NCBI GenBank assembly: GCA_938084565.1
Contig: CALKEU010000003.1
Coordinates: forward strand, 1-45,000
Direction of reading: 5' to 3'
DNA length: 45,000 nt
Origin: Candidatus Kapaibacterium sp.
GTDB taxonomy: Bacteria; Bacteroidota; Ignavibacteria; Kapaibacteriales; HRBIN21
Shown: in pieces, positions 35,882 through 45,000 of the stretch
Layout: the number at the start of each line of letters is the position of its first letter
Numbering within the stretch: the first letter of the stretch is position 1
Program-made: the position numbers and the translations under genes
Notes under the pieces: generated by a model
Seen by the model: only the letters and a program-made list of their open reading frames with translations
Databases searched by the model: none
Told to the model about the DNA's origin: nothing

Positions 35882-36515
35882 GGGCAACAGCCTCACCGAA
35901 TGATGCCACAAGCGGAACGATGGCTCCAGCAAAGAGCAGGAGCTTCTGGTGAGCCAGAATGTGATAGGCAGAGGCTTTGTCCGCCAACATCGTCGTGACA
36001 TATGGCAAGTTGCGGGCCGAGTAGATGATCGTCTCATCGACCCTAGGTAGGAGAATCAGCGTCTTGTATCCTTCCAGGTGGAGGTTGCGGAGCACCTCGA
36101 CCATGAGCTTCGTCTTGATCTGCTCGAGGCTAAAGTCTTGGACAACGATGAGATTGCCCTCTCGAGTGCGCAGAGAGAGAGCGGATTTACGTGCAAGGCG
36201 GCGGACTTTTTTAGGGAGCTCGATGCTGTAGTCTCGTGGGTGTGGTCCGTGAATCTTTCCGCCTCCCACCCACAGGGGGGAACGGATGGAGCCGTGGCGG
36301 GCACGGCCGGTTCCCTTCTGCCGCCATGGCTTGCGGCCACCTCCGCGCACTTCTGCGCGCGTTTTCACCTTATGCGTTCCCTGTCGATGGTTCGCCAGAT
36401 ACGCGCGCACGGCCAGATAGAGGGCGTGCTCGTGCGGCTCGATACCGAAGATAGAATCCGGCAGCTCAATGTCCCCGACGATGGCACCGGTCTTGTCCCA
36501 GAGATCGACACGCAT
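35865..36515 (-). CDS. rplD: 50S ribosomal protein uL4
   Basis: L4 reaches into the exit tunnel and in E. coli also represses the S10 operon. The 216 residues show HKVKTRAEVRGGGRKPWRQK followed by GTGRARHGSIRSPLWVGGG, the tunnel loop, and a C-terminal nucleotide-binding-like fold. The last residues overlap rplW. Confidence 0.96.
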   Translation of the reverse strand: MRVDLWDKTGAIVGDIELPDSIFGIEPHEHALYLAVRAYLANHRQGTHKVKTRAEVRGGGRKPWRQKGTGRARHGSIRSPLWVGGGKIHGPHPRDYSIELPKKVRRLARKSALSLRTREGNLIVVQDFSLEQIKTKLMVEVLRNLHLEGYKTLILLPRVDETIIYSARNLPYVTTMLADKASAYHILAHQKLLLFAGAIVPLVASFGEAVAHVADH

Positions 36516-36521
36516 AGTAGC

Positions 36522-37142
36522 TCACAGCTTGACGATTTCCACCACTCCATTGACTGGTCCCGGAACGGCTCCCTTCAGCAGCAGTAGATTGTGTTCAGGG
36601 AGCACTTTGAGGACTTCGAGGTTGCGGACGGTCACCCGCCGATTCCCCATGCGTCCTGCCATTCGTAGCCCTTTGAAGACGCGGGATGGGAAGGAGGAGG
36701 AGCCAATCGAACCGGGTGCGCGCTCGCGGTTGTGCTGTCCGTGAGTTGCCATGCCAACACCGCCGAATCCATGGCGCTTGACAACACCTTGGAAGCCTCG
36801 TCCTTTGCTGATACCGGACACTTTAACCCGATCGCCCGGGGAAAACTGTGCAACGGTGAGAACGTCCCCGACACGGTAAGAGGCAATCGGGAGACGAAAT
36901 TCGCGCAGGTACCGCATGGGTGCAAGACCAGCTGCGGCAAAGTGCCCTCGAAGTGGGCGATTGCTCTTCCGTTCGGGTATGGGCTCAAAGCCGATTTGGA
37001 GAGCTTCATAGCCATCACGCTCGCGGGTCCGCAGCTGAACGATGGGACAGGGTCCTGCCTCGAGCACAGTGCATGCGACGGCCCGCCCGTCGGGCAGGAA
37101 GAGCTGCGTCATGCCGAGTTTTTTCCCAAGCAGTACGCTCAT
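36522..37142 (-). CDS. rplC: 50S ribosomal protein uL3
   Basis: L3 acts early in 50S assembly and reaches the peptidyl transferase centre. The 206 residues show LLGKKLGMTQLFLPDG, SGISKGRGFQGVVKRHGFGG and the AGRMGNRRVTVRNLEVLKV block. Located 6 bp after rpsJ. Confidence 0.97.
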   Translation of the reverse strand: MSVLLGKKLGMTQLFLPDGRAVACTVLEAGPCPIVQLRTRERDGYEALQIGFEPIPERKSNRPLRGHFAAAGLAPMRYLREFRLPIASYRVGDVLTVAQFSPGDRVKVSGISKGRGFQGVVKRHGFGGVGMATHGQHNRERAPGSIGSSSFPSRVFKGLRMAGRMGNRRVTVRNLEVLKVLPEHNLLLLKGAVPGPVNGVVEIVKL

Positions 37143-37148
37143 GGTTGC

Positions 37149-37451
37149 TTACACCTTCACTTCTACGTCGACGCCGGCAGGTAATTCTAGACGCATGAGC
37201 GCCTCGACCGTACGCGGCGAGGCGTTGTAGATATCGATGAGACGTTTGTGCACACGTATCTCAAATTGCTCCTGCGACTCTTTGTCGATGTGAGGAGAGC
37301 GATTGACGCTGAACACCGTCCGTTCGGTTGGCAACGGTATAGGTCCCGAGACCACAGCGCCCGTCTGCTTGACCGTGCGCACAATCCGCTCTGCTGAGCG
37401 CTCAATGAGGATGTGGTCATACGACTTGAGTTTGATTCGGATGCGCTCCAT
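37149..37451 (-). CDS. rpsJ: 30S ribosomal protein uS10
   Basis: S10 is part of the 30S head and, as NusE, part of antitermination complexes on boxA RNA. The ATG at 37451 gives 100 residues: [40 protein letters not shown] and [20 protein letters not shown] 12-bp palindrome (37451-37462) abuts and includes the A of the start codon. First gene of the S10 block, 90 bp after tuf. Confidence 0.97.
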   Translation of the reverse strand: MERIRIKLKSYDHILIERSAERIVRTVKQTGAVVSGPIPLPTERTVFSVNRSPHIDKESQEQFEIRVHKRLIDIYNASPRTVEALMRLELPAGVDVEVKV

Positions 37452-37462
37452 CGCTCGAGCGA
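37451..37462 (-). promoter_or_regulatory. 12-bp palindrome overlapping the rpsJ start codon
   Basis: TCGCTCGAGCGA is a perfect palindrome. On the - strand its last base is the A of the rpsJ ATG. In RNA it could form a short stem or a dimer contact at the start codon. Role unknown. Confidence 0.4.
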
Positions 37463-37471
37463 GCCTGTTTG

Positions 37472-37541
37472 TGCATTCCACTACTCCATCATTGCGCCAG
37501 GGCAGCCCCAGCCGAGAGCTGCCCTGGATTTTTGCATTCCG

Positions 37542-37547
<6 letters not shown>
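37472..37547 (-). repeat. Direct-repeat pair flanking a perfect hairpin in the tuf-rpsJ gap
   Basis: Two 15-bp copies of TGCATTCCnnTACTC (37472-37486 and 37533-37547; 13 of 15 bases identical) flank a hairpin with 10-bp perfect arms (37497-37506 and 37518-37527) and an 11-nt loop. The copy nearer tuf includes the tuf stop codon. The hairpin is followed by TTTTT only on the + strand, against the direction of transcription, so as a terminator for tuf it has the wrong polarity. It may be an mRNA regulatory or processing site. Confidence 0.6.
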
Positions 37548-38750
<1,203 letters not shown>

Positions 38751-38786
38751 TGGTGTCCCAATCCTTGTTCCGACAAAACCCACTGG

Positions 38787-40868
38787 TTAGACAAGCACTC
38801 TCTCGCCGGCGGCAACTCTTTGTGGAACCGGCTCGTAGTGCGAGAAGAGCATCGTATAGGCGCCGCGTCCCTGCGTGAGGGAGCGCAGCTGCGTAACATA
38901 GCCAAACATCTCAGCTAGCGGCACATGGGCCCGGATCTGGTGGAATGCTCCCTGCAGATTGAGCCCCTCGATGCGCCCGCGTCGGGCATTGAGATCGGCG
39001 ATGACATCGCCGACTGCTTCTTCCGGTGCCAGCACTTCTACAAGCATGACGGGTTCGAGCAATATGGGTTTGGCGCGTGCCACCCCCTCTCGGAAGGCGA
39101 GGGCCGCGGCTGCTTGGTAGTCAGCTTCGCAGGAGGCACCCTCGTGGTACGAAGCCCCAACGAGACGGACCCGAATATCTGTGAGCGGATAACCGGCAAC
39201 GGGTCCGGCCAGAGCAGCCGTGCGAATGGCATTCTCAATTGCCGGAATGAAGCTCGCCGGGAGCACGGGTTCGGTGAGAGCGTTGTCAACGATGATGCCG
39301 CTGTTGCGATCCCCCGGCTGGAGTTCGAGGATAACATGGCCGTAGTGACTGTACGAGTCTCCCTGGGCCGAGCGGATGAATTTGCCTTCCTGTTGCACAA
39401 CGTGGGTGATTGTTTCCCGATAGCTGACGTAGGGACGTCCAACTCTGACGGGGACACCGAACTCCCGCTGGAGGCGATCGGCAACGATTTCGAGCTGAAG
39501 CTCTCCGACACCGCTGATGAGCACTTGGCCCGTTTCCTCGTCAATGCGGTAGCTAAAGGTCGGGTCTTCGTCTGCGATGCGTTGGAGAGCTTCCAGGAGC
39601 CGATCTTGGTCGGCGGCGCTGCGCGCTTCGATGGCTTGGTTGATGACTGGCGGGGAGAAGCGAATGGGTTCAAACAGCAGTGGATGACGCGGATCGCACA
39701 GAGTATCCCCAGTGCGACTGAAACGCAGGCCTGGAAGGACAACAATATCGCCGGCCTGAGCTTCCGGTAGCTCTTCACGGCGGTTAGCGTACATCCGCAA
39801 AACCTTGTGCACGCGCTCTTGCTTGCCAGTGGTAGGGTTGAGAAGCAGCTGTCCAGGGCGCACGGTCCCCGAGTAGAGGCGAATAAACGTCAACCGACCA
39901 ACATAAGGATCGCTCAGGACTTTGAAGCACAGGGCTGCAGCCGGTTCATCATCGGCTGGCCGACGAAGCTCCCCTCCCTCTCCACCGCCGACAGCATATC
40001 CCCGCACCGGGCCGATGTCAAGGGGGGAAGGCAGATAGGAAACTACTGCATCCAGCAACAGCTGGACACCAATATTGCGGAGGGACGAGCCGCAGCAGAC
40101 TGGAACGAAGCGCCGTTGCAGTGTTCCCGTGCGTAGAGCGGCTCGGATGTGCTCCGGCGTAATATCCTGGCCTGCCAGGTAGCGCTCCAGGAGGGTGTCA
40201 TCAATCTCAGCGACGCTTTCCAGCAGCTGTTCCCGAGCTACAGCCGCAGCTTCCCGGTATGGCTCCGGAATGGGGATGGCTTCGTAGCGCGCTCCGTAGG
40301 TCTCCGGATCGAAGATATAGGCGACAAACTCGATCAGATCGATGACGCCAGCGAAGTGCTCGCCTTCGCCCAGAGGAAGGTGTATGGCCACCGGGCGCGC
40401 GCCCAAGCGCTGGCGCATCATTTCCAGCACTCGGGCAAAATCTGCCCCGGTGCGATCCATCTTGTTGACGTACGCAATTCGCGGTACCCCATGGGTATCG
40501 GCATGATGCCAGACAGCTTCCGACTGTGGCTGCACTCCGGCAACCCCACAGAAGATGACAACAGCCCCGTCGAGTACTCGGAGGGCCCGCTGTACCTCAG
40601 CTGTGAAGTCGACATGTCCAGGGGTATCGATGATGTTGATCTGATGGTCACGCCATAGGCACGTGACGGCAGCAGCCGTAATGGTAATGCCACGCTCCTT
40701 CTCCTGTTGCATGTAGTCAGTGAAAGCCGTGCCCTCGTCTACCTCCCCCATCCGATGGAGGAGCCCCGTATAGTAGAGAATGCGCTCCGTCGTGGTCGTC
40801 TTCCCGGCATCAATATGAGCGATGATGCCGATGTTGCGGAGCCGTTCTATGGGGACACGGCGTGACAT
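38787..40868 (-). CDS. fusA: Elongation factor G, second copy (in str block)
   Basis: A five-domain translational GTPase of 693 residues. G1 AHIDAGKTT (17-25), switch I TDYMQQEKERGITITAAAVT, G3 DTPGHVDF, and G4 NKMDR are intact. Domain II begins near CFKVLSDPYVGRLTFIRLYS and domain IV contains YVSYRETITHVVQQEGKFIR and GDSYSHYGHVILEL. It sits between rpsG and tuf, where fusA normally lies. Its sequence is clearly different from the EF-G at 41812-43941. Where two such EF-Gs occur together (spirochaetes, planctomycetes, mitochondria), one does translocation and the other ribosome recycling; this copy may be the recycling type, but that is inference. Preceded by AAGGAG 11 bases before ATG. Confidence 0.92.
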   Translation of the reverse strand: MSRRVPIERLRNIGIIAHIDAGKTTTTERILYYTGLLHRMGEVDEGTAFTDYMQQEKERGITITAAAVTCLWRDHQINIIDTPGHVDFTAEVQRALRVLDGAVVIFCGVAGVQPQSEAVWHHADTHGVPRIAYVNKMDRTGADFARVLEMMRQRLGARPVAIHLPLGEGEHFAGVIDLIEFVAYIFDPETYGARYEAIPIPEPYREAAAVAREQLLESVAEIDDTLLERYLAGQDITPEHIRAALRTGTLQRRFVPVCCGSSLRNIGVQLLLDAVVSYLPSPLDIGPVRGYAVGGGEGGELRRPADDEPAAALCFKVLSDPYVGRLTFIRLYSGTVRPGQLLLNPTTGKQERVHKVLRMYANRREELPEAQAGDIVVLPGLRFSRTGDTLCDPRHPLLFEPIRFSPPVINQAIEARSAADQDRLLEALQRIADEDPTFSYRIDEETGQVLISGVGELQLEIVADRLQREFGVPVRVGRPYVSYRETITHVVQQEGKFIRSAQGDSYSHYGHVILELQPGDRNSGIIVDNALTEPVLPASFIPAIENAIRTAALAGPVAGYPLTDIRVRLVGASYHEGASCEADYQAAAALAFREGVARAKPILLEPVMLVEVLAPEEAVGDVIADLNARRGRIEGLNLQGAFHQIRAHVPLAEMFGYVTQLRSLTQGRGAYTMLFSHYEPVPQRVAAGERVLV

Positions 40869-40883
40869 AGGGAGCACCACTCC

Positions 40884-41351
40884 TTACCATCGGTAGTGAG
40901 CAAAAGCGCGATTGGCTTCGGCCATACGGTGCACCTCATCTCGCTTGCGGATGGAGGGACCTTCCCCGTTGGCCGCAGCTATGAGTTCGGCAGCAAGCTT
41001 AAGGGCCATAGACTTGTCGCGACGCTCGCGAGCAAACTGCTTAATCCAGCGCATAGCTAGAGCAATCCGCCGGTCTTCGCGAACCTCCATCGGGATTTGG
41101 TAATTGGCCCCCCCAATACGGCGAGAGCGTACCTCGACCACGGGAGCTACATTCGCAATAGCTTTCCGGAAGATGTCGAGCGGGTCTTGTCTTGTGCGTT
41201 CTCGAATGATGTCGAAGGCATCGTAGACGATCCGGCGGGCAATGCTCTTCTTGCCGTCCCGCATGATGACGTTGATGAACTTTGCCACCATGACATCCCC
41301 GTAGCGGGGATCGGGATCGATGGGGCGCTTTTCTGCTCGTCGCCGTCGCAT
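40884..41351 (-). CDS. rpsG: 30S ribosomal protein uS7
   Basis: S7 nucleates assembly of the 30S head and in E. coli represses the str operon. The 155 residues show [57 protein letters not shown] and the end [20 protein letters not shown]. Confidence 0.97.
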   Translation of the reverse strand: MRRRRAEKRPIDPDPRYGDVMVAKFINVIMRDGKKSIARRIVYDAFDIIRERTRQDPLDIFRKAIANVAPVVEVRSRRIGGANYQIPMEVREDRRIALAMRWIKQFARERRDKSMALKLAAELIAAANGEGPSIRKRDEVHRMAEANRAFAHYRW

Positions 41352-41364
41352 AGCGTTCTTGGGT

Positions 41365-41751
41365 TTATCTCACTGCCGTTGTCTTGGGTCGTTTCGTGCC
41401 ATACTTGGAACGACCTTGCCGGCGGCCATCCACACCTTGCGTGTCCAGAGTTCCCCGGACGATGTGGTATCGCACTCCCGGAAGGTCCTTGACGCGTCCA
41501 CCGCGGACGAGCACGATGGAGTGCTCCTGCAGATTATGTCCTTCGCCCGGAATATAGGCGATGACTTCGATGCCATTGCTAAGCCGCACCTTGGCTACTT
41601 TCCGAAGGGCAGAATTCGGCTTCTTCGGGGTCGTTGTATAGACGCGGATGCACACTCCGCGCTTCTGCGGGCACCCCTGGAGAGCCGGGGATTTGCTCTT
41701 CTTGCGCAGCTGCTGACGTCCGAGGCGAATCAGTTGCTGAATGGTCGGCAC
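41365..41751 (-). CDS. rpsL: 30S ribosomal protein uS12
   Basis: S12 lies in the decoding centre. The 128 residues start at a GTG ([20 protein letters not shown]), and contain [20 protein letters not shown], the loop where streptomycin-resistance changes occur (Lys present, wild-type), plus [20 protein letters not shown]. It has its own -7 element at 41789-41796, so the str-S10-spc-alpha series can be transcribed from here. Confidence 0.97.
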   Translation of the reverse strand: MPTIQQLIRLGRQQLRKKSKSPALQGCPQKRGVCIRVYTTTPKKPNSALRKVAKVRLSNGIEVIAYIPGEGHNLQEHSIVLVRGGRVKDLPGVRYHIVRGTLDTQGVDGRRQGRSKYGTKRPKTTAVR

Positions 41752-41788
41752 GGCTATCCCTTCCGTTCAGGGGACAAACAGAAGCTTA

Positions 41789-41796
41789 CAAATTTA
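41789..41796 (-). promoter_or_regulatory. Bacteroidota-type -7 promoter element for rpsL and the following r-protein genes
   Basis: On the - strand TAAATTTG followed by T, exact match, 37 bp before the rpsL GTG and just after the fusA(1) stop. Confidence 0.62.
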
Positions 41797-41811
41797 CGCA
41801 CGCTCGCTACT

Positions 41812-43941
41812 CTAGGCAGCCTTTTCCTCTGCGCGACGCCGCTGATACTCTCGCACTAGCTCTTCCTGGAGCTGTCGGGGCAAGGGGGCATATCGCAGGA
41901 ATTCCAGAGTAAACTCTCCCTTGCCCTGCGTGATGCTGCGCAGGCTCGTGGAGTAGCCAAACATTTCTGCCAGCGGAACCTCAGCTTCGATGATAGCATA
42001 TCCGTTCTCGAGCACCGTGTTGAGGATGACCCCACGGCGCTGATTGATCTGCCCGATGACGGCTCCCTGGAATTCCTCTGGGACGGAGACTTCCAACTTC
42101 ATGATGGGCTCCAGGATAATGGGCTCAGCGCGGAAGTAGGCTTCTCGCAGAGCGGCCATCGAAGCAATCTTGAAAGCCAATTCCGAGGAATCCACCGGGT
42201 GGGTTTGCCCGTCATTGAGAACGACGCGGACTCCCACGACAGGTTTCCCGATGAGGAGCCCTCGTTGGAGAGCCTCTTGGAAACCCTTATCGCAGGCCGG
42301 GATGAATTCCCGCGCAATAGCACCTCCGACGACTTGATCGACGAACTCGTACGTTTTGCCACTGTCTGGCGGCAGTGGTTCGATATAGCCAGCAACGCGA
42401 GCAAATTGCCCCGCACCGCCCGTCTGTTTCTTGTGCAGGTAGTTGAATTCGGCGCGCTTCGTGATGGTCTCCCGATAGGCAACCTGTGGGCGTCCTACCT
42501 CCACTTCGCAGTCATACTCCCGGCGCATACGCTCAATGTAGACCTCCAGGTGGAGTTCCCCCATGCCGCGGATGAGGGTTTGGCCTGTTTCGTCATCGCG
42601 CGCAACTTGGAAGGTGGGATCTTCCCGCATGAAGCGGTGGAGGGCTTTCGCGAAATTGTTCTGCTTGTTGCGGTCTTTTGGCGCAACGGCTAGTTCGATA
42701 ACAGGCGAGGGGGTATAGATGCCCGTGAGCGTCACGTTCAGCTGGCCGTCGGTGAGAGTGTCGCCACTTGCGCATTCGATACCGAAGACAGCTACGATGT
42801 CGCCTGCTGCGGCAACTTCGATGTCGTGTAGCTGATCGGCATGGATACGTCCGATGCGGGGTACCCGCATCGTCTTGCCCGTAGCGGCGTTGACGATGCT
42901 TTGGCCTTTGCGGAGCGTCCCCTGATAGATACGCAGATAGGTCAGCTGCCCGTAACGTCCATCCTCCAGCTTAAAAGCCAGAGCAACTAGCGGTGCCTCA
43001 GGGTCGGCAGTCAGGGGAACCGGACTGGAGTCTTCTCGATTAATGGCTTCGTACGAGACGTCCAGAGGACTTGGCAAGAAGGCACAGACGCCATCGAGTA
43101 GCGGTTGCACTCCCTTGTTCCCCTTCGCTGAGCCGACGTAGACAGGGACCAGCTCACGCCGCAGTGTTGCTCGGCGGATAGCGGCGATGAGCTCTTCGGT
43201 CGAGATATCTGCGTCGGAGAGGAACTTTTCCGCAATGGTGTCGTCTACGTCCGCTACCGTCTCGATGAGTTCTTGGCGTCGTCGAAGAGCTTCCGGGAGG
43301 AGATGGTCTGGGATATCGGTGGTGATGACGTGTTCGCCATTGGCACCTTCGAAGGCCAGAGCGCGCAACGATAGCAGGTCGATAACGCCTTCGAAGCGAT
43401 CTTCCAGCCCAATTGGCATCGTGATGAGGGCGGCGCGATGGCGCAGTTTCTCACGGAGTTGGCGGAGGACTTTGTCAGGGTTGGCACCTGCCCGATCCAG
43501 TTTGTTGATAAAGGCAAGGCGAGGAATGCGGTGACGCTGCATCTGCCGATCGACGGTAATCGTCTGACTCTGGACACCGGCAACCCCGCAGAGGACAAGG
43601 ATTGCTCCGTCGAGCACGCGCAAAGCCCGTTCTACTTCGACTGTGAAGTCCACGTGGCCCGGTGTGTCGATGAGATTAATGTGGTAGCCATTCCAAGCGC
43701 AGTAGGTTGCCGCCGCTTGGATGGTGATACCCTTTTCGCGCTCGAGCTCCATATAGTCCAGTGTTGGGCCACCGCCTGCCCTGCTACGGACCTCCTCTAT
43801 ACGGTGGATTCGGCCAGTGTAGTAGAGGATACGTTCGCTGAGAGTAGTTTTCCCCGCATCGATGTGAGCGGAGATTCCGATATTGCGAATGCGCTGGAGC
43901 TCCAGAGCGTGTTTGCTGTCGAAGAAAGGAGAGTCCTTCAT
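41812..43941 (-). CDS. fusA: Elongation factor G, first copy (mitochondrial EF-G1/spdEFG1-like)
   Basis: A 709-residue EF-G with G1 AHIDAGKTT (25-33), switch I LDYMELEREKGITIQAAATY, G3 DTPGHVDF, G4 NKLDR, and the domain IV-V parts VAYRETITKRAEFNYLHKKQ and LAEMFGYSTSLRSITQGKGE. The MELEREKGITIQ...TYCAW signature is that of the spdEFG1/mitochondrial EF-G1 group, which acts in translocation. The ATG at 43941 fits; the open frame continues far upstream to 44361 through the promoter region and into 16S rRNA, which is not coding. It leads the translation cluster with its own promoter and is divergent from the rRNA operon. Confidence 0.93.
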   Translation of the reverse strand: MKDSPFFDSKHALELQRIRNIGISAHIDAGKTTLSERILYYTGRIHRIEEVRSRAGGGPTLDYMELEREKGITIQAAATYCAWNGYHINLIDTPGHVDFTVEVERALRVLDGAILVLCGVAGVQSQTITVDRQMQRHRIPRLAFINKLDRAGANPDKVLRQLREKLRHRAALITMPIGLEDRFEGVIDLLSLRALAFEGANGEHVITTDIPDHLLPEALRRRQELIETVADVDDTIAEKFLSDADISTEELIAAIRRATLRRELVPVYVGSAKGNKGVQPLLDGVCAFLPSPLDVSYEAINREDSSPVPLTADPEAPLVALAFKLEDGRYGQLTYLRIYQGTLRKGQSIVNAATGKTMRVPRIGRIHADQLHDIEVAAAGDIVAVFGIECASGDTLTDGQLNVTLTGIYTPSPVIELAVAPKDRNKQNNFAKALHRFMREDPTFQVARDDETGQTLIRGMGELHLEVYIERMRREYDCEVEVGRPQVAYRETITKRAEFNYLHKKQTGGAGQFARVAGYIEPLPPDSGKTYEFVDQVVGGAIAREFIPACDKGFQEALQRGLLIGKPVVGVRVVLNDGQTHPVDSSELAFKIASMAALREAYFRAEPIILEPIMKLEVSVPEEFQGAVIGQINQRRGVILNTVLENGYAIIEAEVPLAEMFGYSTSLRSITQGKGEFTLEFLRYAPLPRQLQEELVREYQRRRAEEKAA

Positions 43942-43988
43942 TCTCGGAGCTGAGAGGCTCGGTTGACATGCGACCAAAGCACAGACTG

Positions 43989-43996
43989 CAAATTTA
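43989..43996 (-). promoter_or_regulatory. Bacteroidota-type -7 promoter element for fusA(1)
   Basis: On the - strand TAAATTTG followed by C, exact match, 47 bp upstream of the fusA(1) ATG. Confidence 0.62.
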
Positions 43997-44068
43997 GCAC
44001 TCTGCGCTGAAGTTCTGGGGCCTCTGCATAGAGGGGAGGAAAACGTGGTGGGGAAGAGTGATAGTGCG

Positions 44069-44076
44069 TAAATTTG
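44069..44076 (+). promoter_or_regulatory. Upstream rRNA promoter element (P1-like)
   Basis: TAAATTTG followed by C, exact match, about 190 bp before the 16S start and 72 bp upstream of the second element. The -33 position shows GTG (44048-44050, 18-bp spacer) rather than TTG. Confidence 0.5.
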
Positions 44077-44140
44077 CGTTCCCCATCCTCGCCGAAAGCG
44101 AGGGGAAGGAAATGGGGTTGCATGGAACGGGAGAAGGTTG

Positions 44141-44148
44141 TAATTTTG
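44141..44148 (+). promoter_or_regulatory. Main rRNA promoter element (P2-like)
   Basis: TAATTTTG followed by C, exact match, with TTG at 44118-44120 as a -33 element (20-bp spacer). This is the most complete promoter in the window and lies about 112 bp before the 16S gene. Confidence 0.68.
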
Positions 44149-44177
44149 CAGCCCCGACGACAACACAGCGATTGGGC

Positions 44178-44259
44178 GTTCTTTGAAAACAGGGAGCAGC
44201 GGCACCGAGAGTGCCCTGAACGGAGAGGCAGAAAAGAATGCGAGAGTACTCTTCGAGTA
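44178..44259 (+). promoter_or_regulatory. rRNA leader with boxA-like site and small stem-loops
   Basis: GTTCTTTGAAAA at 44178-44189 resembles boxA, where NusB/S10 bind for rRNA antitermination; similar sequences precede 16S genes in Bacteroidota. Two short hairpins follow: arms GGCAC/GTGCC (44201-44205 and 44211-44215) and TACTC/GAGTA (44247-44251 and 44255-44259), the latter directly at the 16S 5' end and possibly part of processing. Confidence 0.5.

Positions 44260-45000
<741 letters not shown>

Noticed and set aside
37497-37533. Hairpin plus T-run as a rho-independent terminator of tuf
   Set aside because: The T-run follows the hairpin on the + strand, while tuf is read on the - strand, and no + strand gene ends there. 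Kept as a structured element only.
38925-39770. 281-codon open frame on the + strand
   Set aside because: Antisense to the second fusA; no recognisable protein.

Overview
The window is a compact, GC-rich bacterial chromosome segment made almost entirely of conserved housekeeping genes. It points to the Bacteroidota/Chlorobiota (FCB) lineage. Nine promoter-like elements fit TAnnTTTG, the -7 element typical of that group, and they sit in front of the start of nearly every transcription unit. The right edge holds the first ~740 nt of a 16S rRNA gene whose sequence would settle the placement. My guess is a deep Chlorobiota-type lineage (Ignavibacteria/Kapabacteria-like), but I cannot align it here. 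Genes are tightly packed and often overlap. No CRISPR array, insertion sequence, integrase, phage gene or toxin-antitoxin pair was seen.

Left part (1-14.6 kb): ruvB and an FAD-dependent amine oxidoreductase read right, followed by tRNA-Thr(CGT). A YdjM-like membrane protein and nfo (endonuclease IV) read left. rfbC (dTDP-sugar epimerase) reads right and overlaps tail to tail with a left-reading operon ligA-ftsW-Nudix-thiI. mlaE-trmB-aat reads right from an almost leaderless promoter. folC and an OstA/LptA-like exported protein read left. tRNA-Pro(GGG) and nadE read right.

Middle part (16.5-23.3 kb, all leftward): nuoF-nadD and an orphan MalG-type ABC permease form one unit with its own promoter. 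Upstream lies engB-purE-glycosyltransferase-nth-eamA-5-formyl-THF cyclo-ligase, which continues without a visible break from the end of the ribosomal protein operon.

Right part (23.3-43.9 kb, leftward): one very long translation cluster with the str, S10, spc and alpha blocks fused in order: fusA(1), rpsL, rpsG, fusA(2), tuf, rpsJ, rplC, rplD, rplW, rplB, rpsS, rplV, rpsC, rplP, rpmC, rpsQ, rplN, rplX, rplE, rpsN, rpsH, rplF, rplR, rpsE, rpmD, rplO, secY, map, infA, rpmJ, rpsM, rpsK, rpoA, rplQ. rpsD is missing from its usual place between rpsK and rpoA. Two quite different EF-G genes flank rpsL-rpsG. The 90-bp tuf-rpsJ gap carries direct repeats, a perfect hairpin and a palindrome touching the rpsJ start codon. 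Divergent from this cluster, a ribosomal RNA operon starts at about 44.26 kb behind two promoter-like elements and a boxA-like leader.

I see no clearly new multi-gene system. The points most worth a second look are the tuf-rpsJ leader structure, the EF-G pair, the extended promoter consensus TAWWTTTGC, the missing rpsD, the degenerate Nudix protein and the near-leaderless mlaE. Start codons below were often moved inward from the longest open frame, using family N-termini and promoter positions.
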